DNA of 64,000 bases, taken from positions 1 to 64,000 of the forward strand of contig JANQRT010000022.1 of NCBI GenBank assembly GCA_028284385.1, given 5' to 3'. The notes beneath the pieces are model-generated. The model was not told where the DNA came from. It saw only the letters and a program-made list of their open reading frames with translations, and ran no database searches. A program made the translations under genes and the position numbers. The DNA comes from Opitutaceae bacterium. Its GTDB lineage: Bacteria > Verrucomicrobiota > Verrucomicrobiia > Opitutales > Opitutaceae. Shown here piece after piece: positions 42,463 to 50,405 of the stretch; position 1 is the stretch's first letter; each line of letters opens with the position of its first letter.

Positions 42463-43407
42463 TCAGGCGGATTGCTCCAAGTCGTACTGACTGATCACGT
42501 CCTGTCGATACTGGCGAGGAGTCGTGTTAGTCAGGGCTTTGAACTTGCGCGAGAAATAGTTGGGATCGTTAAAGCCGACACGTAACGAAACTTCTGATAC
42601 ATTTAAACTGGAATTGCTCAACAGCTGTTTGGCTTTAGTGATGCGAGTGTGAATTAGATAGTCGATCGGCGACTGGCCGACGCAGTGGCGAAAGGCCCGA
42701 AGGAGTCCGCTATGGGACATGTTGGCAATCGAACGAAGCTTCTCGAAGGAGATTTCCTCTGAGTAGTGGCCCTCAATGTAGCTTAAAGCATGAGACACGC
42801 CTTTCAGAGCGCGCGACTGGCGAGAGATCGGAGGAGGGCAGGGGGCCTTGGGATAGGCTCTGCAGAGAAAGGCGAACATCTGCATGAGAATGCCTTTGGC
42901 AGCGAATTCGTAGCCGATGGACGATTCGGTAATCTCCTCCTCGAGTTCTGCAATCCAGCGCATCATCCTGGCACATTGCTGCGAATCTAGACGAAAGTTC
43001 TGATGTATCTGGTAAGCTCTTTGAATATAAGGCTCTATGTGGAATAGAGCGTAATATCCAGGAATAGCGAAAAGCTCGCCAACGGGCAGCCACTGTTCTA
43101 GCGGCTTGAATATGAGATTCACCAACTCGAGATTCGAAACGTCCTGATACCGATGGGCCTCTTTTTGGTGAATCACGAACACGTCGCCCGGTTCGATCGC
43201 GCAACGCTTCGTTTCGCGCTCGGCGTTTTTCCATTCGTGGATGGCAGTTCCCTTCGTGATCAGCACGAGCTCAATGCTGCCTTCATGTTGATGGAATTCG
43301 CACTTGAGCTGAGGTTGCTGCCTGATGATCGTTATAGGTAGTCGGTCTTCGAAGGGCAGGGTGACTTTTATGTATTGTTTTCGAAGAGAGCTCGGAGCTT
43401 GGTTCAC
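42463..43407 (-). CDS. AraC-family regulator (RhaS/RhaR-like)
   Basis: The 314-residue protein has an N-terminal cupin-like sensor domain (residues ~20-100, with CEFHQHEGSIELVLITKGTA and PGDVFVIHQKEAHRYQDV) and a C-terminal AraC DNA-binding domain (~205-305). In the latter, SFEKLRSIANMSHSGLLRAF is the first helix-turn-helix and SEVSLRVGFNDPNYFSRKFK the second, ending TTPRQYRQD. It is probably the local activator responding to L-rhamnose, given its place directly before rhaA. Confidence 0.92.
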   Translation of the reverse strand: MNQAPSSLRKQYIKVTLPFEDRLPITIIRQQPQLKCEFHQHEGSIELVLITKGTAIHEWKNAERETKRCAIEPGDVFVIHQKEAHRYQDVSNLELVNLIFKPLEQWLPVGELFAIPGYYALFHIEPYIQRAYQIHQNFRLDSQQCARMMRWIAELEEEITESSIGYEFAAKGILMQMFAFLCRAYPKAPCPPPISRQSRALKGVSHALSYIEGHYSEEISFEKLRSIANMSHSGLLRAFRHCVGQSPIDYLIHTRITKAKQLLSNSSLNVSEVSLRVGFNDPNYFSRKFKALTNTTPRQYRQDVISQYDLEQSA

Positions 43408-43505
43408 GAGTTTTTGGATACGTTACAGGGTTGCGGCTTAAGGGTAGTTCGCCTGAATCGTGCTGATAAGTAGCATAATTACTGCTTGGGACGCAATGGT
43501 ATTCA

Positions 43506-44429
43506 TCAGCTAACGTTTTTCAGAGTGGCTTGCAGGGCTCGAGCGGAGGCTTGCAGGGCTTGCTGTTCTTTAGGCCAGAGTTCTATCTGGTGGTGGGCGA
43601 TGACGCCAGAGCGGCCGACTTCGGTGGGAACGCTCAGGCAGATGTTTCGTATGCCATAGCAGCCTTCCAACATCGAGGACACGGGAAGAACCTGTCGCTT
43701 GTTAAGGGCGACGGAATGAACCACATCGGCGATGGTGGCCCCCACGGCCCATCCTGCTCCGCCTTTCCGACGAATCACTTCCGCTCCGCTACCCTTGGCT
43801 CTTTCAAAAAGCTGTCGTTGAGATGAAGGATCCAAGCCCTTGTAGCCGCTAGCCGGAAGGCCGGCAATGCTGGCCGAGGACCAGACCGGTAGCATGGAGT
43901 CGCCATGCTCGCCCAGAATCAAAGCACTCACTTGTCTGGCGGAAACGTTCAGTTTTTCGGCGATGAGCGAACGGAAGCGAGAGGTGTCGAGCATCGTTCC
44001 TAAGCCATAGACGTGGCCTTTGGGGAGATCGAAAAAATCAGTGGCGAGATGGGTGAGGATATCCACAGGATTGGATACGACAAAGATCTGGGCATCCCGC
44101 TTGTATCCAGCGGATTTGATGCTGTCCATGATCTGGCGAAAGAGCGAGACGTTGCGATTGATGAGATCGAGGCGGCTCTCGTCAGGTTTGCGTCTCAGTC
44201 CAGCCGTGATGATGAAAATATCGGTGTCCTTCGCCCGTCCGTAATCTCCTGCATAGATACGCGTATCGGCCAACGTAGCCGCTCCATGCATAAGATCCAA
44301 GGCTTCGCCTTCCGCCAATTCAGAATTGGCGTCAAGTATCTGGATATCCGATACTAGACCTCCGCATTGCAGCGCGAATGCGGCATTGGATCCTACTCTT
44401 CCGCCTCCGCCTATGATGGTTACTTTCAT
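43506..44429 (-). CDS. Lactate/malate dehydrogenase-family protein of the BMC locus
   Basis: The 307-residue protein has the NAD motif IGGGGRVGSNAAFAL, catalytic Asp and Arg in MLDTSRFRS and catalytic His in LGEHGDSMLPVW. At the substrate-specificity loop it reads ITAGLRRKPDESRLDL. L-lactate dehydrogenases normally have Gln where the second Arg of this segment stands, and malate dehydrogenases have Arg, so the specificity is ambiguous. Planctomycete/verrucomicrobial BMC loci include a dehydrogenase of this family, thought to recycle NADH. No terminal encapsulation helix is obvious. It lies between a REP block and the AraC gene on the same strand. Confidence 0.88.
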   Translation of the reverse strand: MKVTIIGGGGRVGSNAAFALQCGGLVSDIQILDANSELAEGEALDLMHGAATLADTRIYAGDYGRAKDTDIFIITAGLRRKPDESRLDLINRNVSLFRQIMDSIKSAGYKRDAQIFVVSNPVDILTHLATDFFDLPKGHVYGLGTMLDTSRFRSLIAEKLNVSARQVSALILGEHGDSMLPVWSSASIAGLPASGYKGLDPSSQRQLFERAKGSGAEVIRRKGGAGWAVGATIADVVHSVALNKRQVLPVSSMLEGCYGIRNICLSVPTEVGRSGVIAHHQIELWPKEQQALQASARALQATLKNVS

Positions 44430-44470
44430 GATTGGTCTAAAGTCTTAGTCAAATAATTTGATTCTTAAAA

Positions 44471-44540
44471 GGTAGCGGTCAGCGTCTCGCTGACCATGTC
44501 CTTGTGTCTTTGATGGCCAGCGAGGACGCTAGCCACTACC
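44471..44540. repeat. REP-like palindromic pair, stem family GCCAGCG
   Basis: GGTAGCGGTCAGCGTCTCGC then TGACC (44471-44495) is followed by an inverted relative, GGCCAGCGAGGACGCTAGCC then ACTACC (44515-44540). The outer feet are GTAG and CTAC. It separates the aldolase gene from the dehydrogenase gene. It belongs to the same family as the repeats that flank the RAYT gene near 57.4-57.9 kb. Confidence 0.9.
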
Positions 44541-44580
44541 AAGTTCTTGCTATAAAAGATTTTCAATTTCTCTCGCTCTT

Positions 44581-45711
44581 CTACCCTCTCAGTTTCTGCA
44601 TTATGATATCCGTTATCTTCTGTACCAATTCTTCGGGTACATCAGGACTAGTCGCGTTATCTTCCGTTTCGCACCCGCAAGCGGCTGGCGTCTCGCCACA
44701 TCCGCAATCGGTTGCTTGAGGGGCGCTGGAAACAGTGAATTCTCCCGCGTCGCAAAGCTCGCATTCCTTCAACTCGTCCATACGATGGTCCGGCATCCCG
44801 AGAGTCTTGCGGATCTTGATGAGGTCGACCAGCTTGTCAGGACCGTACTGCTTGACTCCGCCCAACGAGCGAGAAACCACGACGGTTTGGCAGAAGGCGT
44901 CAGTGTTTTCCATTTTCCAATAGGCGTCTTCAACGTCTTTTCCCCAGCAGATCACCCCGTGGTTCTGCATGAGGATGGATTGGTGCTTAGCTGCCATTTC
45001 GCCAACCTTATCCGACATCTCGGGCGTCCCTGGAGTCTCGTAGCTAGCTAGTCCGATCTCGCCGAGAAAGACTTCCGGTTCGGGGATGAGACAGCTCGGA
45101 GGAGTGACGCCGGAAACGGCAAAGGCCGTGGCGTAGACCGGATGAGCGTGAACGCAGGATTTCGCCTCTGGAACCCGTCGCATGATTCCGAGATGCGTAT
45201 TCACTTCTGAAGTACGAGGACGCGTTCCGGCGACTTGGTTTCCTTCCAGATCCACCAGACACAGATCGTCAGGGGTCATAAAACCCTTTGAAATCAAAGT
45301 CGGAGTGCAGAGTACTAGATTGTCGCCCACGCGAATGGTGATATTGCCACCATTTCCGTCGACGTACCCTTTCTCCCAAATACGGCGCCCGATGTGGCAA
45401 ATACGCTCCTTTAACTCCTGGATTTCCTTGGAGTAGAAAAACCGCTGCAATTCCTGAGCCGATTTCGGATCGCTTCCCGACTTCCAGGAATATTCGTAGT
45501 TGGGAAGTATTGGTTCGTGGATACGTGGCAATTTTCCTCCCGACGCGATCGATTTCGGTTTTCCGCCTCCTAAATTCTTCAGGTCCACGCTTTCGCGTCG
45601 CAGAATATCTCTTCCCATTGGGGTGAACTTAGCATCTGACGGAAGCGATGCTAAGCTTTCTCCATTGCTTAGCATGGTCTCCAGATCTTTTGCCGTGTAT
45701 AGCCTGCTCAT
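44581..45711 (-). CDS. Class II sugar-phosphate aldolase of the BMC (rhamnulose/fuculose-1-phosphate aldolase)
   Basis: From ATG 45711 (MSRLYTAKDLETML) the protein has 376 residues, against about 215-275 for stand-alone FucA/RhaD. The Zn-dependent aldolase core spans about residues 95-300: NITIRVGDNLVLCTPTLISK, CVHAHPVYATAFAVSG (HxH), and LMQNHGVICWG. It splits the 1-phosphate to DHAP and L-lactaldehyde. It has an N-terminal helical extension (AKDLETMLSNGES) and a C-terminal tail in which a Cys-rich segment (CGCGETPAACGCE) leads to an amphipathic helix (PEELVQKITDIIMQKLRG), the shape of an encapsulation peptide. It is 13 bases after a BMC-P gene. Confidence 0.92.
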   Translation of the reverse strand: MSRLYTAKDLETMLSNGESLASLPSDAKFTPMGRDILRRESVDLKNLGGGKPKSIASGGKLPRIHEPILPNYEYSWKSGSDPKSAQELQRFFYSKEIQELKERICHIGRRIWEKGYVDGNGGNITIRVGDNLVLCTPTLISKGFMTPDDLCLVDLEGNQVAGTRPRTSEVNTHLGIMRRVPEAKSCVHAHPVYATAFAVSGVTPPSCLIPEPEVFLGEIGLASYETPGTPEMSDKVGEMAAKHQSILMQNHGVICWGKDVEDAYWKMENTDAFCQTVVVSRSLGGVKQYGPDKLVDLIKIRKTLGMPDHRMDELKECELCDAGEFTVSSAPQATDCGCGETPAACGCETEDNATSPDVPEELVQKITDIIMQKLRG

Positions 45712-45724
45712 GTTCGGATAAAAA

Positions 45725-46021
45725 TCAGTTTTTCGCCTTGAAATTAATGGTATCCAGAATCGCCACATTTATGGCGTCCAGAGGTATGGGTTCGTTGAAA
45801 GGCTGGGTAGCCTCGGTGCCTTCCACGTATAGAATGTCTTCGCCGATGCCTGCTCCTAGATCATCGTAGACGATAGGAGTTGGTGCTTTTGAAACGCCCG
45901 TCTTATTCTTCCCGCTCATTTCTTCCTGACCCTGCGGACTAATTACTAGCCATCTGGCTCCCTTGAATTGTCGGGCGCCTAAGCTTAGCGTTACGTTTCC
46001 TATCACTTTTCCAGGCTTCAT
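45725..46021 (-). CDS. BMC-P pentameric vertex protein (EutN/CcmL family)
   Basis: The 98-residue protein opens with MKPGKVIGNVTLSLGARQFK and contains IVYDDLGAGIGEDILYVEGT and LDAINVAILDTINF, the three blocks of the EutN/CcmL pentamer fold (VxGxV..., DxxGAGxGE, VxGIVD). Pentamers cap the vertices of the polyhedral shell. It lies directly upstream of the aldolase gene and downstream of a REP block. Confidence 0.93.
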   Translation of the reverse strand: MKPGKVIGNVTLSLGARQFKGARWLVISPQGQEEMSGKNKTGVSKAPTPIVYDDLGAGIGEDILYVEGTEATQPFNEPIPLDAINVAILDTINFKAKN

Positions 46022-46036
46022 ATGGTAGGCAAATAA

Positions 46037-46107
46037 GGTAGGGACGGCTTGCTAAGTCGTCCGAATGGCGTTGGTAGATGCGGATGACTCAGCGAGTCAT
46101 CCCTACC
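46037..46107. repeat. REP-like palindromic pair, stem family GACTC, between two BMC-P genes
   Basis: GGTAGGGACGGCTTGCTAAG then TCGTCC (46037-46062) and the inverted relative GGATGACTCAGCGAGTCATC then CCTACC (46082-46107). The feet are GTAG and CTAC at the outer edges. It may affect mRNA processing between shell genes inside the operon. Confidence 0.88.
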
Positions 46108-46133
46108 TTTGGGGTTCTCTTTGAAATGCTCTT

Positions 46134-46397
46134 TCATTCCGTTTCGTCGATAATCCCTACCACTTCGTTTCTCAGCGGGGACCTGTTATCGCCCACCGTT
46201 TTTTGCGTGAAGGAGCCGTCGGTTGAAATGAATACGGTCGAATGCAAGCCCGCTCCAATAGGATCGATAGCGGCAATGGGATATCCCGTCGCTTCTCCCT
46301 GCTCGTCAACCGGAGTCGCCAGGACGATCTTCTGTCCCTTCAAACTAGGATGGCAGACTGTGGAGGTAGCGTTGCCTTCTATGCGAGCGTGGATCAT
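46134..46397 (-). CDS. BMC-P pentameric vertex protein (EutN/CcmL family)
   Basis: The 87-residue protein has the EutN/CcmL pattern: ARIEGNATSTVCHPSLKGQK, then AAIDPIGAGLHSTVFISTDG and VVGIIDETE at the end. It differs markedly from the other two vertex paralogues of this locus, as usual for BMC loci with three BMC-P genes. It lies 15 bases downstream of the aldehyde dehydrogenase gene. Confidence 0.92.
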   Translation of the reverse strand: MIHARIEGNATSTVCHPSLKGQKIVLATPVDEQGEATGYPIAAIDPIGAGLHSTVFISTDGSFTQKTVGDNRSPLRNEVVGIIDETE

Positions 46398-46412
46398 ACG
46401 TATCTTAAAAGT

Positions 46413-47873
46413 CTATACAATATTGAGCTGGTCCACCAGAGCGCAGCGGCGGAAGCGGGCGAAGGTTTTGGGAGTGGAGATGCCTTCTCCGGTAGTAGTG
46501 GCGACAGAGAAGCTTATGTAGCCTTCTCCTCCCAGTCCCAGTCCGGCAATACAGGGGCCGTTTTTCACGAAAATCGTGGTGTCCATTTCCTTGCCCATGT
46601 GAGTCATGTTGGCTACGTTCATGGTATGGATCATGGCCGAATGCTTGTATCCATGTTCGGATACTTTCGCTTTCTCGACCGCCTCCTCGAAGGAACGACA
46701 ACGGACCACGGGAATGACTGGCATCATCTGCTCTTCGACGACTAGCAGATCGTCTTCGCCAGTTTCGGTGATGAGAAGCTCTGTCTTCGGATTGACTGAA
46801 AGTCCGGCGATCTTAGCTAAAACGGAAGCGTCTGCTCCTACGTATTCGCGATTTAATACGGCATGCGAGCATCCACCCCCATCTTCCTTGAAAGTGAAGA
46901 CTTCCTTGCGAATCCGATCGGCTTGACCGCTGTTTAGCTGGACACAGCCTGCTCGCTGGAGGGCTTTCATAATCTTATCGAACGCTTTGCCCACGGCGAA
47001 GATCTGCTTTTCCCCAATGCACAGGAGATTATTGTCGAATCCGCCGCCGGTAACGATGTCGCGAGCCGCCTTGTCGAAGTCGAGAGCGATGCAATCGTCG
47101 ACCACCACTGGCGGGTTGCCAGGACCAGCGCAAATGGCGCGTTTGCCCGTCTTCATGGCCGCATCGACGACCCCTGGTCCACCGGTAATGCAAAGCAGTT
47201 GCACTTCCTCGGCGTTGCAGATGTCGTTGAATGAATCCAGGGTAGGTTGCTCGATGATGCACACCAGGTTCTCAATACCTAGCTCAGCATTGATCGCCTC
47301 GTTGAAGGCGCGAACCGCAATGGCTGCGCACTTGGCTCCGCCAGGGTGAGGATTGATCAAAATCGCATTCCCGGCAGCTACCATGTTGATGATATTGCCG
47401 GCAATCGTTGGAACTGAGTGAGTAACCGGAGTGATGGTTCCAATAACGCCCCAGGGAGCATGTTCTTCCATGGTGATGCCCATGTCGCCGCTCATGCCGA
47501 GAGGCTGCAGCCATTCCACGCCAAGAACGTTTTTGATGCCCTTCAGTTTGGCAACCTTGTGCTCGAGGCGACCAATCTTCGTCTCCTCAAATTCGATACG
47601 CCCCCATTCAGCGGCGTTGTCGAAACACATCGTCTTGATGATCTCTACCACTTTAGCGCGTCCAGTCCAACCCTTGGTTTTGAGTTGTTCGAAAGCGGCG
47701 TGAGCAGCATTGGCTGCTTCGGTGACGTCCTGGAATACGCCAAAACGGTTTCTAGAATACGGTGATGGGCGAGGGGATGAGACCGATTGAATGGAGCCGG
47801 CCTGCAATTTGCTGAGAACCTCGCGTACTACGCTTTGAATGGCCTGCTCGCTTAACCCGTTTAGTTGTGACAT
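46413..47873 (-). CDS. CoA-acylating aldehyde dehydrogenase of the BMC (lactaldehyde to lactoyl-CoA)
   Basis: The 486-residue protein is a PduP/EutE-type aldehyde dehydrogenase. The catalytic Cys is in KRAICAGPGNPPVVVDD, and GVIGTITPVTHSVPTIAGN and LLCITGGPGVVDAAMKTG are typical. Residues 1-20 (MSQLNGLSEQAIQSVVREVL) form an amphipathic helix joined by a flexible Ser/Pro linker, the classic encapsulation peptide. In this locus the substrate should be L-lactaldehyde from rhamnulose/fuculose-1-phosphate; NADH and lactoyl-CoA are the products. It is flanked by two BMC-P genes on the same strand. Confidence 0.94.
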   Translation of the reverse strand: MSQLNGLSEQAIQSVVREVLSKLQAGSIQSVSSPRPSPYSRNRFGVFQDVTEAANAAHAAFEQLKTKGWTGRAKVVEIIKTMCFDNAAEWGRIEFEETKIGRLEHKVAKLKGIKNVLGVEWLQPLGMSGDMGITMEEHAPWGVIGTITPVTHSVPTIAGNIINMVAAGNAILINPHPGGAKCAAIAVRAFNEAINAELGIENLVCIIEQPTLDSFNDICNAEEVQLLCITGGPGVVDAAMKTGKRAICAGPGNPPVVVDDCIALDFDKAARDIVTGGGFDNNLLCIGEKQIFAVGKAFDKIMKALQRAGCVQLNSGQADRIRKEVFTFKEDGGGCSHAVLNREYVGADASVLAKIAGLSVNPKTELLITETGEDDLLVVEEQMMPVIPVVRCRSFEEAVEKAKVSEHGYKHSAMIHTMNVANMTHMGKEMDTTIFVKNGPCIAGLGLGGEGYISFSVATTTGEGISTPKTFARFRRCALVDQLNIV

Positions 47874-47890
47874 TGTATGCCTTTCTTTAC

Positions 47891-48205
47891 TTAGCTATCT
47901 CTAGCCGAATACGTATTGTAGCCTTGGATACTTACCGTGTCGACTATGCCTACGATGGCCGCGTCGACCGGAGCCGATTTCAGCCCATCGGCTTGTCGAG
48001 CCGAGCTGCCTTGGGCAAACATCACTAGCTCGCCCTCGCCAGCGCCAAGCGTATCGACAGCCACGATGGTGTTGCCGCCAGGCTTGAACTTGCTGGTGTC
48101 GTCCGGATCGATCAGCATGGGCCGCACCATCAACAATTTGCGGCCGGTCATGCTATCGTCCTTCTTGGTCGAGACGACCGAACCAATGACTTTCCCGAGA
48201 TACAT
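47891..48205 (-). CDS. BMC-P pentameric vertex protein (EutN/CcmL family)
   Basis: The 104-residue protein begins MYLGKVIGSVVSTKKDDSMT, then GRKLLMVRPM, and has VAVDTLGAGEGELVMFAQGS and AAIVGIVDTVSI, matching the EutN/CcmL family closely. Of the three vertex proteins it looks the most canonical. It overlaps no gene but lies five bases after the BMC-H gene stop on the same strand and 17 bases before the dehydrogenase start. Confidence 0.94.
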   Translation of the reverse strand: MYLGKVIGSVVSTKKDDSMTGRKLLMVRPMLIDPDDTSKFKPGGNTIVAVDTLGAGEGELVMFAQGSSARQADGLKSAPVDAAIVGIVDTVSIQGYNTYSARDS

Positions 48206-48210
48206 CGGTA

Positions 48211-48510
48211 CTACTTCGCTGAGCGTTTAGCGGTCGATTTTGGTATGACGCTGTCAGTGTCTTCGTGCGGACGAGCGATCACGTGAGCGCTTACCACTTC
48301 GCCTAGACGTCCGGCTGCCTCGGCCCCGGCTTCGATCGCAGCCTTAACAGCGGCGACGTCTCCCGCGACGACGGCGTTCACCAGCCCGCTGCCGACGCCT
48401 TTCATCGGTCCAGTCAGTTGAACGTTGGCCGCTTTCAGCATTGCGTCGCTGCCTTGCACAAGAGCGATGAGGCCCCTGGTTTCAAGAATTCCTATTGCTT
48501 GTTTTGCCAT
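48211..48510 (-). CDS. BMC-H hexameric shell protein
   Basis: The 99-residue protein is a single BMC domain: AIGILETRGLIALVQGSDAM, then KAANVQLTG, then GDVAAVKAAIEAGAEAAGRL and SAHVIARPHED. It has a basic tail (KSTAKRSAK) not found in the two other BMC-H proteins of this locus, which may affect sheet assembly. The pore loop region reads KGVGSGLV. It lies 11 bases after the acetate-kinase gene. Confidence 0.95.
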   Translation of the reverse strand: MAKQAIGILETRGLIALVQGSDAMLKAANVQLTGPMKGVGSGLVNAVVAGDVAAVKAAIEAGAEAAGRLGEVVSAHVIARPHEDTDSVIPKSTAKRSAK

Positions 48511-48521
48511 GATATTTTCGG

Positions 48522-49724
48522 TTAATTATTAAGGGAAATTTGTCTTGTATTCATAAATCGGTACACCTCACGAGCAATGACCAATTCTTCATTGGCCGGT
48601 ATCACGAGGACTTTTATCCTGGAGCTTTCAGCGCTGATGACACCTTCCGTTCCTAGCCGCGTCTTTTCATTTTTCTCCTGATCCAGTTCAAGGCCCAGTT
48701 CTTCGAGGCCAGCGCACACCTTCGATCTTACTTCGGTATTATTTTCTCCAATACCCGCTGTAAAGACGATCGCTTCAGCTCCTCCCATCTTGAAGAAGAA
48801 CGATCCCGCCCAATGGCGAATGCTCTCGACCAGATGGTCGATGGCTAATTGCGCCTCTTTGCTGCCCCCGCTGGCCGCCTTGCTGATATCTCGAATGTCA
48901 TTGCCGACACCTGAGAGACCAAGCAGACCGCTCTCCTTGTTGAGCTGACGTTCGGCTTCCTCAATGTCTATATCCAAAATTTTGGATACGTAAGGAATAG
49001 CCATGGAATCGAGATCGCCGACGCGATTGTTTTGCGGCAGTCCGCTTTGAGGGCTGAATCCCATGCTAGTGCCCATAGCCACACCGTTCTTGATTCCGGT
49101 CACTGAGCTGCTTCCGCCCAGATGGCAGGAAATGACGCGAAGGGGAGGGCCATGGTAACTGGTCGGTCCATCGACGTAGAGTCCGCGAGCGCGTTTGGCG
49201 ATGGCTTCCGATCCCAGCAATTCCGCCGAGCGCTCGGCTACGAATTTATGGCTGGCTCCATGAAAGCCGTAGCGGCGAATGCCAATGTCGCGCCAGTTTT
49301 TGGGAATGGCGTATTCGCGAGCGGCTGGTTCGACCCACTGGTAAAATGCGGTTTCGAAGAGAGCTACCCGGGTTACGTTTGGCAGTTTGTCGCTGAAACA
49401 GCGTATGCCTTCGGCGTAAGCTGGATTATGAGCAGGCGCGACTTCCTTGAAGCCATCCAATGCTTCGAGGACGCGATCGTTCGCTTCTACGCATCCACTG
49501 AGATCCTTGCCTAAAACCGTCTTGAATCCTACAGCGTCCAGATCTTCGCCTGTATCCAAATGTCCATCATCGGATAGACCTTGCAACATAGACTCGATGC
49601 ACTGCGTGTAGTCGGTCACTCGCTCGAAGCCTCCATTGGCCAGTAAAGAAGCCTGAGTATCGTCGATATCGAAAAGACGATACTTGAAGGAGGTAGATCC
49701 GAGATTGGCGACCAGGATTTTCAT
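48522..49724 (-). CDS. Acetate/propionate kinase homologue of the BMC locus
   Basis: The 400-residue protein is an AckA-family kinase, with LVANLGSTSFKYRLFD at the N-terminus, RRYGFHGASHKFVAERSAEL (catalytic region), VISCHLGGSSSVTGIKNG and VFTAGIGENNTEVRSKV. In BMC pathways it takes the acyl-phosphate made by PduL and forms ATP and the free acid; here lactoyl-phosphate to lactate is expected. No encapsulation helix is seen, so it may act outside or be captured through partners. The family fit is firm; substrate preference is inferred from the locus. Confidence 0.93.
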   Translation of the reverse strand: MKILVANLGSTSFKYRLFDIDDTQASLLANGGFERVTDYTQCIESMLQGLSDDGHLDTGEDLDAVGFKTVLGKDLSGCVEANDRVLEALDGFKEVAPAHNPAYAEGIRCFSDKLPNVTRVALFETAFYQWVEPAAREYAIPKNWRDIGIRRYGFHGASHKFVAERSAELLGSEAIAKRARGLYVDGPTSYHGPPLRVISCHLGGSSSVTGIKNGVAMGTSMGFSPQSGLPQNNRVGDLDSMAIPYVSKILDIDIEEAERQLNKESGLLGLSGVGNDIRDISKAASGGSKEAQLAIDHLVESIRHWAGSFFFKMGGAEAIVFTAGIGENNTEVRSKVCAGLEELGLELDQEKNEKTRLGTEGVISAESSRIKVLVIPANEELVIAREVYRFMNTRQISLNN

Positions 49725-49731
49725 TAAGATT

Positions 49732-49796
49732 AGAAGTAAGAAGGAAAACTTAAGAAGTAATTATGTGGATACTTCTTCGTTTTACCCTTTTACTTT
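49732..49796. repeat. Imperfect palindromic intergenic element
   Basis: AGAAGTAAGAAGGAAAACTT from 49732 onward is mirrored by the pyrimidine-rich arm at 49771-49796. It lies between the acetate kinase start and the preceding BMC-H stop and resembles the element at 14651-14730. Confidence 0.45.
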
Positions 49797-50073
49797 AGCC
49801 TATCCAGCTTCCGAGCTTGTCGAGGTCGTCGTGTGGACGAGGGATGACTTGCACGGCCAGCACTTCGCCAATCTGATTGGCGGATTCGGCTCCAGCATCG
49901 ACGGCTGCCTTAACGGCGGCAACATCGCCCGTGAAAAAGGCGGTTACGATACCGCTGCCGATTTTCTCCCATCCGTTCATGGTTACATCCGCCGCTTTAA
50001 GAGCGGCGTCGCTTGCTTCCATGAGACCGACGAGTCCTTTGCATTCGATCATTCCAATCGCTTGTTTTGCCAT
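49795..50073 (-). CDS. BMC-H hexameric shell protein
   Basis: I start at the ATG 50073 (MAKQAIGMIECKGLVGLMEA), giving 92 residues; an upstream in-frame start would add 15 residues overlapping the preceding gene. The BMC domain is complete: DAALKAADVTMNGWEKIGSG, GDVAAVKAAVDAGAESANQI and VQVIPRPHDDLDKLGSWIG. The pore segment KIGSG is typical of major BMC-H shell tiles. The gene lies 16 bases after the previous BMC-H gene. Confidence 0.95.
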   Translation of the reverse strand: MAKQAIGMIECKGLVGLMEASDAALKAADVTMNGWEKIGSGIVTAFFTGDVAAVKAAVDAGAESANQIGEVLAVQVIPRPHDDLDKLGSWIG

Positions 50074-50089
50074 TTTCTTTCCTTTTGTT

Positions 50090-50356
50090 TTAGGCGTAAT
50101 ACTTGAGGAGGTCGTCATGAGGACGAGCCATGACGTGGGATGCCACCAACTCGCCCACGCGATTGGCCGCTTCCGCTCCCGCTTCGACGGCCGCTTTCAC
50201 GCTGCCGACATCGCCTTTGACGAGAACGGTCAGAAAACCGCCGCCAATGGGGATCTGTTTGACGAGGCTCACGGATGCCGCCTTAACCATGGCGTCGCTC
50301 GCTTCGATGGAGCCGGTGAGGCCCTTTGTTTCTACCATTCCGATTGATTCACTCAT
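50090..50356 (-). CDS. BMC-H hexameric shell protein
   Basis: The 88-residue protein is a minimal BMC domain: [60 protein letters not shown] and [16 protein letters not shown]. The pore loop is IGGG, different from the other two hexamers here, so the three probably differ in permeability. It is the first shell gene after pduL in the leftward operon. Confidence 0.95.
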   Translation of the reverse strand: MSESIGMVETKGLTGSIEASDAMVKAASVSLVKQIPIGGGFLTVLVKGDVGSVKAAVEAGAEAANRVGELVASHVMARPHDDLLKYYA

Positions 50357-50405
50357 TGTTTTGGTATTGGGTAATTGGTTTCGATTTCGAGTATTTAAAA
50401 ATTGG

